Source of the DNA: Gloeopeniophorella convolvens
Lineage: Eukaryota; Basidiomycota; Agaricomycetes; Russulales
Direction of reading: 5' to 3'
NCBI GenBank assembly: GCA_022496205.1
Contig: WTXD01000002.1
Location: forward strand, 1 to 64,000
DNA: 64,000 nt
Shown here: positions 10,247 to 22,312 of the stretch, piece by piece
Position numbering within the stretch: position 1 is the first letter of the stretch
Layout: each line of letters opens with the position of its first letter
Notes under the pieces: generated by a model
Database searches by the model: none
Told to the model about the DNA's origin: nothing
What the model saw: only the letters and a program-made list of their open reading frames with translations
Translations under genes and position numbers: made by a program

Positions 10247-11883
10247 ATGGCTCTCTCAGACCCAAAACTTCTGTTCTGGAACGGAAAGATTCCCCTCAAA
10301 CCCATCCAGTTTGATCTCGTCGACGACCAGCTTCCCAGTGAGCAGCCCCCCGCCCCGCCTGCGACGCCCTCCCTCTTTGGCGTACCTCTCAAGTACATCT
10401 CGTAAGTCTTCCTTTCCTTCCTTGTCAACTTCCAACTGCGGCATTCGAACCACCCTCGGCCCTATCAGCCACGCTCACGGGACCTGCTTGCTGATCGCCT
10501 CTTTTCCAGCTTGGTCACTTTAGCAGTACAGAATGCAGCCCTATCCCTTCTCATGCACTATTCGCGTGTGTCGACGCCTCCCTCCCGCACTTACTCCGCC
10601 GGGTCCGCCGTCCTCGCCGTAGAGCTGCTCAAAGGCTCTATATCCCTGCTTATCGCGCTATTTCGGGTAGATCCCAACTCCCCTCAATATACCACCGTCC
10701 TTCCCTCGCCTCCCTCGAACCGCCTTGCGAACTCCCCGCTCAACCCCAAGGTCTTTTTGGCGCGGTGTAGAATCGTCGGGAAAGAGGTCTTCAAATCCGA
10801 TTGTTGGAAGCTCTCCATTCCAGCCATACTTTACGGTAAGTTGTTGCTTTGGTCACATGCAAGATCGCTGATACAATCCGCCTTCGCGCAGTCATTCAAA
10901 ATAATCTCCAATTCGTTGCTGCTGCAAATTTAGATGCTGCTACTTTCCAAGTCTCGTACCAGATGAAGATTCTCACCACTGCCGCTTTCTCCGTCGTCCT
11001 CCTCCGCCGCAAGTTGACTCCACTCAAATGGCTCGCCCTCTTCTTCCTCGCCGTTGGCGTTGGCATTGTCCAGATCCAGTGTGGCGCCGCTAAAGACACA
11101 TCCGATCACAGTTCATCTGGTGATGTGCACACTATGGTGCCGTTCAAGGGCTTCCTTGCTGTCGCCGCCGCCTGCTTCACTTCCGGTCTCGCAGGCGTCT
11201 ACTTCGAGATGGTCCTCAAGAATTCGAGTGGGGATTTATGGGTGCGCAACGTGCAGCTATCACTGTTCTCGTTGCTTCCTGCCCTTGTTCCCATCATTCT
11301 TGCGCCCTCGCCCTCCCCAGGCGCGCCTATGCACAGCGTTCCTTCCATCACCCATCTGTTCGCCAATTTCACGCCGTGGGCTTGGGCGACTGTCTTCACC
11401 CAGGTCCTTGGTGGGCTCATTACGGCATTGGTAATCAAATACGCCGACAACATCATGAAGGGCTTCGCGACGTCTCTCTCGATCGTCATATCCTTCCTCG
11501 CCTCCGTTGGCCTATTCCATTTCCGTATCACGTCCTCCTTTGTTGTCGGCGCCAGTGTCGTTCTCACTGCAACGTGGCTCTACTCACAACCGGATAGCAA
11601 GCAGCGAGGATCACCACTTGCACCTTTCAAGATCCTCCGCGCGCGCCGCTCCTCCAATGCGCCAGCGCCAGCGAGCCCGATTCCCACCCGCCCGCTACCC
11701 GGACCCCTCAGCCTCAACGTGGCGAGCTCGCTGGGCCGTCGCACCCCTGGTGGATCGCCGTATTCGTCACCCACGACACCGGCACCTCCTGCGGCTGCTG
11801 CGAGCCTCACTCTTGCCTCTATGCGCTCGTATAGCATGCCCTCAATATTGCTTCCTGCGGCGGCTGCGGACTCTCAAGTATGA
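10247..11883 (+). CDS. UDP-galactose/nucleotide-sugar transporter (SLC35A type)
   Basis: Three exons: 10247-10401, 10510-10835 and 10892-11883, 490 residues. It exchanges nucleotide sugar for nucleoside monophosphate across the Golgi membrane, supplying glycosylation; the family is established and the exact substrate is inferred. Diagnostic blocks are LVTLAVQNAALSLLMHYSR in the first membrane segment, YVIQNNLQFVAAANLDAATF QVSYQMKI, and GGLITALVIKYADNIMKGFA near the C-terminus, with about ten hydrophobic segments. The last 100 residues (from about 11581) form a Ser/Pro/Ala-rich cytosolic tail with basic patches, absent from short family members. The start is the first ATG after the pyrimidine-rich leader. 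It is convergent with STT4. Confidence 0.93.
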
Positions 11884-12602
11884 AAGGCCAATTCTAATTC
11901 CATTTCGGCCGTGTTTATCATTCGAACTTATTTGCTGCGCACCCCCGTAGTATTGGTAAATAATGCGTTATCTGGTCCAAGTCACATTATGAAGGGGCGA
12001 TACATCATCCCCACTTGCACGACGTTGTACAGACTTTCTACGAACTATGACTTTGATGCTTCGCAGGCGGGCTTTCCTCTCTTTACTTCCGATCTGCTCG
12101 TCTCCCGCTCTATTCCATTCCTGAATGCTTCCTTGATTATCTTTATATTAGGACTTTCATGTCGCACTCTTCGTTTCGTATCTATCTATCACGCAATCAC
12201 GGATTCTGGACTTTTTGCGCTCCGTTCCGTTCAAGAAACAGCAATTTTTTCGACCCCTCTTCACACAGACAATTTACATCCGCTCGATACCACACCGCGC
12301 CTGCCCACCTATACCTTTCCGCCATTTCACGACCTTGCTTTTTTCGCTTTCCCCCTTTCGTTTTCGAACGCTCTTGCTGTTGTTTTCGATGGGCGGGCGC
12401 GCATGGCTTTGGACTTGTCTGGTTTTGTATTTATCTCCCAGGGGACGTTGCTCCTGCCGGATGATTTGGATGCGAAAACTAACAATGCAATGCGATCGCG
12501 AAACGAGAAAAATGAATTGAGAGTGTGGTTGTGCGGGGTATCATCGTATGCAATATCTCCGAGTCCGTGATTGTAAGTATGGGATCTTCTTTGCAGATAA
12601 GC
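11884..12602. other. Convergent 3' region between transporter and STT4
   Basis: A 219-codon ORF (11911-12570, +) is present but is T/C-rich with no protein-like composition. It most likely represents 3' UTR sequence. Confidence 0.5.
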
Positions 12603-15600
12603 TCATGCGGTGACGTCGGTGGATTCCCGACCCAGCGTAGTACCACGGTCGCTACTTGTACGGGATGCCTGTGGAGAAGGTTCAGCGGGCTTCGGGATGG
12701 GACGTATGACGCAACAAGACGCACCGTTTTGTAACTGCAACGCGCACCGAGACGTCAGCTGTCGGACCGACACGCGCAGACGGGGCACGTACCCGCTGGA
12801 ACTCGTCGTACGCGGTGCTCCGCACGTTCTCGTGCGCGTTGCGCACGACGGACATCATGAAGTCTGCGGCCTGGCGCTCGTTCAGCCCGAGCGCGAAGCG
12901 GTCGCGCAGGCGGCGGATCGTGCCCTCGCCCTTGAAGCTCGGGAGACCCGTGTCGAGCATAAGCTGCACCGTCGCGATGAGCTGCGGCGCGTGCGGGCGC
13001 AGCGCGAGGAACGCGGCGACGCAGAGCTGCTGGAAGAGCGTGTAGCCCTGCGACGCGCGCCCGCCCATGAGCACGACCATCTCGTGGTTCAGCTTGAACG
13101 AGTTCGGCTCGAACTTGACGCCGCCGGGACGTGCGGGTCACCTGTGCGTCAGGATGCTGCTGCGTGCGAGAGGCGGGTGCAAACTTATCTATGTCGAACA
13201 GGAATCCGAAGTCTGCGGAGGACGTTCGTTCAGTTCGTGAATCGACTTGCGTGTGACGCGGCGCAGCACATACCGATGTGGACGATGTGGCCCTCCCCGT
13301 CGATCATGATGTTGCCGTTGTGGCGGTCTTTGATTTGCAGGATGTAACATGCCACGGAATACGCAGCCATCGATTGGATGAAGTTCAAGCGCGCCTTTTG
13401 GAACGCGACCGAGTCTTCGCCGCCGTATTTAGAAATGAAGAAGCCCTGAAGGTCGTTGACCTTCGCACGGCCCATTTCGTCGCGGGAGGTGGCATTGGGC
13501 ACCACATCGATGACACCACACTACGCGTGCGTTAGCTATTTGATTTTGTGTGTGGTACGATGGCGCACATACCCCGGGAGCAGTGGCCGTAACACGGTAA
13601 GGGTAAAGATAGAGTGTCAATCCCACGCCCGTGAAGATATTCTTGAACATGGCGATGACTTGAAGGGCAAGCACGTCCTGTCGACAATCGTCGCCGACCT
13701 TGAAGATGGCCTGAATCCAAACGTCGCGCTCTGCGCGGTGCTCTTCTTCGCCGCCGTCGCCAGTGATAAGAGAGTCCGGGTCAGCATTGATGACCACCAG
13801 CTGCTTGCGCACTTTGAAGGTCGCCATGAACGGTGCCTGCGCAGGTTCGGTTTGAGAGGTTCATGAGAAACACAGGGGTGGCAAACCTTGGCGTGGCTCT
13901 GCAATGGCCGTCCAGACTTCTTGTCTATGTCGATGACTTTCCCATCGGGGTTACTTGGCAGGTAAACGCCAGGGTCGATTTGAATCTTTGCCATCTCCTC
14001 ATCGATCTTAGCCTGATGGGACTCAGTATCACGAGTTTCGTCGAGGCCATGTCACGTACCTTTTTCTCGGGTTTGGACTTCTTGATGTACGGTTTGAGCT
14101 TCCCAGATATCGAGGTGACCTCACCGAAGAAAGTGAACTCGCGGTCGTAGAAGTCTTTTTCTGGACCCGATAACGATTCCACGATTCCAAGGATCATACG
14201 GTCTAGAACGGGCTTCATTGGATCCTCCTGCAATTGAGCATGAATCATTTGGATGGCTTGTCAGGTGATTCGATAAACATACCACCTCTGCAGCATCGTC
14301 CTTGAAGCAATTGGCTTTCATATTCCAGATGATCTGATGGCAGAACAGCTGAGATATCTTGGCGGTCTCAAAAACGAATTTGGTGACATATCCTACGTGG
14401 ACGTCAACTTCAACCTTGTCGGTAGCGAGCGCACTGCGACTCACCGAGCTCATCGTAGCGCAGCGCTTGCACTATCTGTGGCACGAAGAAGAATGTTAGC
14501 TCAACAGGGTGCTGCGCTAGCACTCTGTGAGCATATTGCAGAATCAAAGAATCGCTGTGATAGCGAGGCTCGAAGAATGTGACCGCAATCACAGGAGGCA
14601 CAGGGTCCCAGAAGAGTAGGTACTGCTCCGCTTCGTTAGTCGGCTGGGGTCTACGATGGGTACAATAGCCTCACTCTCAGATCACGCCGGACGCCATCGA
14701 GCCTATCGCCGACGAGGAACTCGACTGCTTCAGGAACATGGAGGACTTCGCGCGGTCGAGAACGGACGAGCACGCTGACTTCTCTCGTGACGACTGGGTG
14801 CTTGAATCTCTCCACGAGGCTGACTGCGATGCCCGGGTCGGTCTCCCATGCCGCACGAACGGCTCGTTTCCAGGAATCCTGTGGAAATACACGTTCGTTG
14901 CTTGCTCCAGAAAAAATGCGGTATGAGCAGCGCACCTCTGTCATGGTCCGTTCGAGGTTGCCTGGATGGTCCGCTCCACGCTTTGGGTCATTGATTAGGT
15001 TTGCCCACACGGAGAGCCTGTAGAGTTCATTCTCGACGAGCAGCTTGAGTGGCACGCTGTGACTTTTCAGGCGCTGGACGTATGCTAGGTGGTTTGGAGA
15101 GTCGGTGAATCGCATTCTGCGAGGCGGTAGATGGGCTCACTTGAATTCATCATAGAGGCTCGAGCCTGCCCAAGACTCGAGATTTCATGAGCTAGACGAG
15201 CAGTGTCTGCTTGGAGACATGACAGGAACTCTTTGAGCAGCTTCGAGTCGGCATCCATTTGTAACCGATTGGAGCCATGGGACCACCTGCAAAGTGAGTC
15301 AACTACTGTGACTAATATGGAGAGGCGATTACTTACTGCGGGCGCACCGCAAACCACGCAAACGCCGCAGTGTACAAGCTATCACGGAGTGCATATTCAC
15401 AATACGAATCGAGCCTTGAGCTTCCAAGAGCCTCAAACCCAAAGATTAGGAAAGAGAACCGAGCTTCTCTCGCCAAAGGGTGGGTGCTACAGCAAGTTCA
15501 GCCTTGGCGAGTAATAGGTGTGCGGGGCTCATACCTTAAATTACGGTAGGCTCTGGCCGAGCGCAGCACCAGCCGCTGAATAAGCAACATCAACCCTGGC

Positions 15601-18600
15601 TTGCGGTACTTTGCAGCTTGCAATCTACTGAACAACATCTGCAGTATAAGCGTATGAGGAGAGAGTAGTCGCCGAGCGTGGTTTGTAGCGCGATCGATGA
15701 CTTCCTTGTCCGTCGGTGCGTAGTCAACGGGGTGGAAGAATGGATCGTTATAGCTGATAGGAATGAATCAGATACATGTCATGACGCTTGGGAAAGAAAC
15801 GTACTTGAGCGACTTCGAGAATATACCCCTCTCCAACCTGATGCTGGTCATCCACGCCGTGTTGATCTCGGCCATCATGGCAATCTCGAACTCGTGGCGT
15901 TCCGATATGACCCATGTCCACGTTTCGATGCCAGCAGCCATCGCGGAAGGCGTGAAGACCTCGAAAGGCAAGGCAACCATGTAGTACATCAGTGTGTAGT
16001 CACACTATCCGGTTTGTTAGAAATGCCGAATATTGAGACAGAACAGGCCTCACTTTGGTCACGGAGATGAGGGAGGATGCGCAGCGGAACAAGAGTCTCT
16101 TCAGATCCTGGATTGTGAATGAGTTGCGCTTCTCGCGAACTGCAGCCAGGGCGCTGTGCATCTTCTCCCTGAGGGCCGCGATCTCTGGGACCGGATCCTG
16201 TTTGTCTGGCGCCTTCTGAAGATTCTTGCCTACGAGCAAAGGTTGCGATCAGCATTACTTCTGCGAGTAAGAACGATCACGTACCGCCACGTGCGGCAAG
16301 GCGAAGGCCAGCTATCTCTCCTAGGAAATATGCCTTCGATGCGATCTGGCTGGTCACAACCTTGGCACGGTCTGGCTTATGCTTAGATAGCGATGCCAAT
16401 GAAGCTACGCGACGGTCAGTGGGATCAGGCAGGGCGGTATGAAGCACATACACAACTTCCGCTCGACCGGGCCGATGGCTTTTCCGAAGGTTTCAGCGAT
16501 CGACGCGCCGAGATCGATCGAATCAACGGGCGAGAGTGACTGGTTGACAGCAAGGTATTTCTAATGCCACGTGTCACCATTTCTCCTTCATTCGCTATAT
16601 TGGCGCATACCTGGAGAGTGGATTGCAGTTCCATGGGAGCACGACTCAGCCCAAGCTCGAACCACTTGCTAGAGTTTCGCTGCAGGTTGACGAGAATTTC
16701 GTCCCTAATTTTGTAGTCTTCAGGGAGCTGTAAGGTTATACCCACTCGCTCCGAATGGAATTCATAGGTGGGGTTGTACTGGTGCACAATTCAGGTTGAC
16801 AGCATGTGCGTGGTGAGAGAATCTTACAAACCTCGTCCACGTATTCGCCCTCACACGAACGACGCAGGAGCGTGAGCACCTCAAGGATGGAGAAGACGAG
16901 CGTCGGATCGCACATGAGCGATGGGAACGATGTGATGAGCTTATTGAGGTACTTGGACGCGACCGTGCGGGCTTTGGCGACACGATGCGTGCTCCCGGTC
17001 AGCAGGACTTGCAGCTCACCTAAGAGCTCTTCGGGTAGAGATTGAGTCCGTGCCTGATAGCTCAACTCCTGAACCGCGTCTGTCATGACCTACTTCTGGT
17101 GTCAATGAGGTCACGCTCGTTTGGTGCTATGCGTACCTTGTCCGCCATGGAGTCCATGCACGCGCTTAGCTCAGTGCGGCTGTTGACGCTGTTGTTCATG
17201 AAATATGACGCTAGGGAAGAAGGAAGGCCGGCGGCAGCACGCATGGTCTCCACGTCGTGCATGGCGAGGAGAAGGACGGCTTCTCCGGGCGTTATAGAGC
17301 GGATCTCGGTGGAGCGATATGGCAGGTACTTGGAGAGCAACGTGCGATGCTTGGACATGACCTGTAACATAGACACGTCTTGGAGTGTACTTCACCCAGG
17401 AAGATGCACTTACGCTGTGGGCATACCCTATCCGGATCGACGAGTTGAACTCTATATCGCTGACAAGCGTGTCGTGAGCATCCTCTGACACCAATGCAGG
17501 TGTCTTCGCAGCTATGCGAGACAGTGCCGGGCGCCGCCATTCAGTCGCTGAGCCATCTTTCTCGTCCGGCCTGGTAAAGTGAAACAAAGTACAGAGGAAC
17601 CACATGTTACGGAACAAGGCAACCGTTTCGGAAGAGGAGCCCAAATGAGGGTTGAAGTTGGCATGGCTGAGGAGCGCATCGATTGGCAGGAGAAGGGAGA
17701 CAAGCTGTTCGGCCAGGTCTTCTGCCTTCATATACTTGTTCTGGACGGATGCATTCTGAATAGCCACGCCCTTGTCGCCAAATAGAGTAAGAAGTTCATG
17801 CAGATAGATGTGATAGAACTCAGATCGCTGGTGCAGTTCTTGTGCAAGGCGGGTTTGAGCTGCCAAGATCTATGGGAACCAATCGTTGGGTGGGTATGAG
17901 CGCGTAATATGCAAGGCCTCACCATGTTGTTCGAGAATCGCGGGTCCTCAGAGTATACAGAAAGGCTGAGTGATGAGAACGCTCGAATGATATCTTGGAA
18001 GGAAGACTCAGGCGCCTTGAGAGCTAGGTCCACGAGGTTATGGGCAATCGCAGCCTCGGCATACGGTTCAGAAATGCGGAGACGTTGAATGAGCATCGCA
18101 ATCGTCAGTTTTGTAGCCTGTATAATTTGTGATAGACAAGGACGGCCAGAGCAGGACGTGCAGGCTTACGTCATCGCGCTTGAACTCCAGCGCAAGTCTC
18201 GACACCACCGAGATCGTGCTGATGGTGATGAGCCGCCTTTCATCTTCCGTGTAGCCATAAGCTCCTGTTTCTACGGAATGTAAAGTAGCACGGTCTGAAT
18301 GCGTGGTGGTGCGCTCGGAGTTTGAAGCAGAGAAGAGACCGTTGAGCTGCGCATTGTGCAGCGTGTCATGCATCTCTTTGCTCGTCGCTGCGATGTGATT
18401 GAGCAAAGAGTACATGTTTGACATGATGAGGTCATCCCCTGGAGCCAGCTACGAGCGGTCAGAATGACTCGAAGAGAGTCCAGACGTGCTGTACCTTGAT
18501 GCACAGAGAAAGGCATTTGGCAGCAGAATACAAAGCTGTAGGGATTCGCGTCTCACTAACATACTCGTTCTCGAACGCCGGCAAAGGTGACATGACGAAT

Positions 18601-20169
18601 CGTCTGAGGTGGACTACCAGCGATGCCGCCATATCCGGGAAACTACAACAGAGTCGGAGACGCACGGAAAGTATGAGGCGGCACGTACTGTTGCACTAGA
18701 ACAGTCACAGCCTTTAAAGCCGCAACCTGCACGAGCCCATCTGCGATAGGCGAATCTACGCTGAGAATGACTTTAAGCCGAGAGAACAAGCTGTTGTCCA
18801 AGTCGCGGAGGGCAACTGCGCAGACAGTCCCGAGTTTCTAACAATAGTTGACGTGCTGCGTTCAGAAGTCAAGGATGGTACTTACTAAGCTCTCTGACAT
18901 GGTCTCCCAAGCATAGGTATCCAAAGACGGCTCCGAATCCATCTCCTCTATCTGAACAAGGAGATCTGTAAAGGTCTGCATGGACAGCTCTAGTGATTTC
19001 TTGACGGCATTTTGTAGCGCGGGAGCCAAAGCGCCGCCCTCCAAGGCAACCTCGCGCATGAGAGTCGACCAGGCTTTATTCGCAGCAGCAGCTTCGGCCT
19101 CTTCCCCAGTCACAGGGTAGATAGGGATATGCGAAGGGTAGAGAGTCTGTGCTAGCATAGTCCACTGTGCCTCTACCACGCAGCAGACGAGGAAGTAGCC
19201 ATTCAATGGCCGACCGCAAGAGACATAGCGTGACAGGGTGGCCTGGATGTAGTTCTTGACATCTAGGTCGCCATCTTCTGCCTGAATGGCATCGACCAGA
19301 GAGCGGTTCAGACGCTCAATGACATCTGGCGCGAAGAGGATGTTCAAGTGCTCAGAGATAGCAGCCCAGTCATGAAGGTTCCAGGAGAATTCGGTAGATA
19401 TGATAGCGCGATATAGCCCGTGGAAGGAGAGGGCATGGTGGGTCAAGACCTCAGTAGCTGGATGGTCTTGAGCAACGTTAGCGAATAAAAGAATGATTTC
19501 AACCTACGAGGGCTGTCTTGTAGCTGCTGAACAAGGACAGACGTGAAGGTCGAAATGGCACCAGTTATAGCCTTCCTGTAGTCTGAGTGGACCGTGGCCA
19601 GCTTCAGGAGCGCCGAGATAGTCGAGTAGACAAGCTGGTCGGGTAGTGACCACTCTTCAACAGGAGTCATATATGAGTCTACAGGTATAACCAAGGTCGA
19701 TCAGCTCACCGTCCCACGTCAGGTTGATATCAAAGTCGATGTAGGGAATGTCACGGAGAATGTCCAGCAGGACGGGAACAGTGGACTGGAGAAGGTCAAC
19801 GGACAGGTTCACAGACAGCTCGGCAAATCCTATGTTGCATCTTGCTCTCGACGCTGACTATGATTATGTTTGGCGCATGACGTCGGTGTCGGGACGGACA
19901 ACGCACCATGTACACTTTCTGCTCTAAGTCGGCCTTGCCATCAGCCCCATCCTCAATGTTTTGGGAAACAGCTCTTGTCGTGACATTGGAGGTGATGATC
20001 TCGATAGAAGAGTCGATTGTCGGGTCCGCAGGGTCGTTCTTGGAAGCACCGACGCTGGCAGCGAGGTCGGATAGAATTAGCTGATGGATATTGAATTCGA
20101 GGCTGCGGAATTGATGTATCTCAGAACGGCCCATAACTTGTAGAAAAGGTGAAACACTTACCCATCCAT
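12603..20169 (-). CDS. STT4: Phosphatidylinositol 4-kinase STT4 (PI4K type III alpha)
   Basis: Large gene with more than 25 short introns, predicted product about 2000 residues, the usual STT4 size. It makes PI4P at the plasma membrane. The first exon has only 8 coding bases (20169-20162, ATGGATGG); exon 2 starts at 20102 and gives the N-terminus [17 protein letters not shown]. The helical/PIK region is visible around 14200-14600. The catalytic domain runs from about 13830 to 12603: [15 protein letters not shown], the catalytic loop [11 protein letters not shown], then [10 protein letters not shown], and a tail through [11 protein letters not shown]. The DFG segment is on a 24-nt microexon (13212-13189). 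The following intron (13188-13131) fits only as AT-AC. The last exon begins with LQNG and ends at 12603 with a short basic tail. It shares a 238-bp promoter with TAF7. Confidence 0.95.
13131..13188 (-). other. Apparent AT-AC intron in STT4
   Basis: On the minus strand the intron would read ATAAGT at its start and CCGCAC at its end, 58 nt, with CTGAC 18-22 bases before the end. Joining G13189 to G13130 gives Asp-Ile-Gly-Pro-Gly-Gly, continuing into [11 protein letters not shown] as expected for STT4. The only nearby acceptor AG (CACAG, ending about 13142) leads straight into an in-frame TGA in the required frame, so no GT-AG solution preserves the kinase. Confidence 0.75.
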
Positions 20170-20407
20170 TTTATGGTGTATACGATAGCATGCAGGTAAG
20201 GAGACGATAGCTGGATGGTTACACCAGCTGGCAAGCAGCCCGGGGCAAACTCGAATGTCAGGACTCCTCAGCGGAGCCTAGCGGAGCGGACTCGGCGCGA
20301 CGCGCCGCAATCCCGACGCGCGTGTAATCACGTGACGCCACAACGTCTCGACGAGTCGCCGCTAACTTAATAGGCTACACGACCAGGCTTCACCACCGCG
20401 GCGGACA
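20170..20407. promoter_or_regulatory. Bidirectional promoter STT4/TAF7
   Basis: 238 bp between two divergent start codons, GC-rich. A perfect palindromic E-box TCACGTGA lies at 20328-20335, 73-80 bases from the TAF7 ATG. In fungi this core is bound by Cbf1/USF-type bHLH proteins; use here is inferred. Confidence 0.55.
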
Positions 20408-22077
20408 ATGGAGGAAGACCTGATCGTTGTCGACGACTTTGAGCCCGGCACGCAAAATGCGTCGAGCTCCTCGCGGCCGGCTGGAGCCTTTCAGCCCACC
20501 CAATCCACCTCCGGTCGCCCTCAGCGCGCCGCGACATTGCGTGCGCGTCGGCATAGCTCTCCCGCGTTCTCGGACAGCGCAGAGACCACATCTGGGCGTC
20601 CAATGCGCTCGTCTGGAAAGATGAAGGCTGCGCCGAAACTTAAGCTCAAGCTTAGCGAAAAGGCAGCCGCCCTGGCACCGGGCATGTCCTTCCTCGGACC
20701 GTACGATCGCGAGCTCGACTCGGATGAAGAAGAGCTGTCGTTCGAGGAGCAGTTCATACTGCGCATTCCACCTGGGGAAGACCTTGGGAAGCTGCGCGAG
20801 ATGGTTGCCGCGCGCGAGGTTTCGCCCGATGTGTGGTTCAAATTCAAAGGTGTGTCTTAGAATAGTGCATTGCTTTTAGGAGCTCATGTCTGGCTACAGA
20901 TTCTCGGCGTGCCGTATTTCACATTGGCGACAACATGTACTCTGCCAAGCTGGTTGACCTTCCTTGCGTTATAGAAGCGCAGAAAACCCTCGACAACAAG
21001 CGGATGTTCAAGACAGCCGACATCTGTCAGGTACGCCTCACCTTCCCATAATGTCAGACTCCAACCTGAACTTGCGCCTTCGCAGATGCTTCTCGTCGAG
21101 CAACGCATTTCCGGAGAAGAGACAGTAAGCAACCAGAAGAGCTTCAACATCGACGACTTCATCTGGCCACATGGACTCACACCTCCCCTGCATCACGTCA
21201 GGAAACGACGCTTCAGAAAGCGGATGAACCGACGGACGATAGAAAGCGTAGAGCAGGAGGTCGAAAGGCTCCTCGAGCAGGATGCTGAAGCAGATGATGT
21301 CAAATACGGTACGCTTATACGGCGCCGCCCTCGACCCCCATTCTCACGCTACCTGCAGAGGTTCTGGAGAATGTGAACCCGGATTTATCTGACTCAGAGT
21401 TCGTCGAACAAGACGGCGTCATGGAGGCGCAGACTCCGGGTGCACATTCTGAGCCCGGCGACGCCGGTACTCCGGGTGGCGGCGCCGACGGAGGGAGCAG
21501 CGACGAGGAGGACGAGGACGCCGAGGCGGACGGCGACATCGACGAGGAGCTCGCAATGGAGCTCGACCGCGAGCTCGAGGGCGACGACGAAGAAGAGGAC
21601 GACGATGACGAGAGCGAAGAGGAGGACGAGGAAGACGATGACGATGACGACGAAATGCAACAGGCGCGACAACTCCTGAACGAGGAGATTGAGGACCTCG
21701 AGTTCGCAGTGCGCAAGAAAGAGGCAGAGGTCGCGAGCACGGGCAACCCGCTGATCCGCAAGCGTTTCGAGGACGCGCTCAAGAAACTGCGCGCGGATCT
21801 CGAGGCAAAAATGGGCCAGAAGGACGAGATGAAGGAGATGGCGCGCCTGCGCAAGGAGGGCGAGCCCGAGCCGGATGAGGGCGAGGCACCGGAGGGCGAG
21901 GAGGGCACCGAGCCCGGGGAGGACCCGCCGGACGGGGAGACGCCTGGCCCACCGCCCATACTAGTACAAAACATGGAGATGGGCCCGCCGGTCATCCAGC
22001 TCAATGGTGCAGAGGAAGGCCAGGTGCCGCCAGCTGCGGACTTGTTTGGGTCGGAGGACGAGATGGACGTAGGATGA
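20408..22077 (+). CDS. TAF7: Transcription initiation factor TFIID subunit 7 (TAF7)
   Basis: Four exons: 20408-20849, 20900-21030, 21086-21308 and 21359-22077, 504 residues. TAF7 is a TFIID subunit that binds TAF1 and restrains its activity during preinitiation complex assembly. The TAFII55 N-terminal domain spans about residues 112-200. It starts FEEQFILRIPPGEDL, continues SRRAVFHIGDNMYSAKLVDL and ends FKTADICQMLLVEQRI, followed by the conserved GLTPPLHHVRKRRFR basic stretch. Ahead of it lies a disordered Ser/Pro-rich region and a basic KLKLKLSEKAA segment. The C-terminal half is extremely acidic (21500-21660), then a predicted coiled coil (EEIEDLEFAVRKKEAEV) and a Pro/Glu-rich tail. The acidic run is long compared with animal TAF7. 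It is divergent from STT4 and convergent with GAA1. Confidence 0.95.
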
Positions 22078-22312
22078 CCCTGCGATATCCACTTCCTGTA
22101 CTTTGCTATTACTGTTACTGCTGTCGTGACTGTTGCTGTGGTATTCACGTTATGGTTGTGGTCGTGCTGTCCGCGGATTTGCGCTGAAGTTCTGGCACCT
22201 TCGCCATGGTGCATGTTTTTGTACTTGGGCACCGCCAGTGGAACCAGGAGCGAATCCTTCAACCTCAGTCTAGTATAGGCACTGGGGTATAACCCTGTAT
22301 CCGGCTATCAGG

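Noticed and set aside
11911..12570. 219-codon plus-strand ORF
   Set aside because: T/C-rich, no protein-like pattern, located in the 3' region of the transporter gene.
12610..13347. 245-codon plus-strand ORF
   Set aside because: Antisense of the STT4 catalytic exons.
21315..22262. 315-codon minus-strand Ser-rich ORF
   Set aside because: Complement of the acidic tail of TAF7; the poly-Ser reading is a shadow of Asp/Glu codons.
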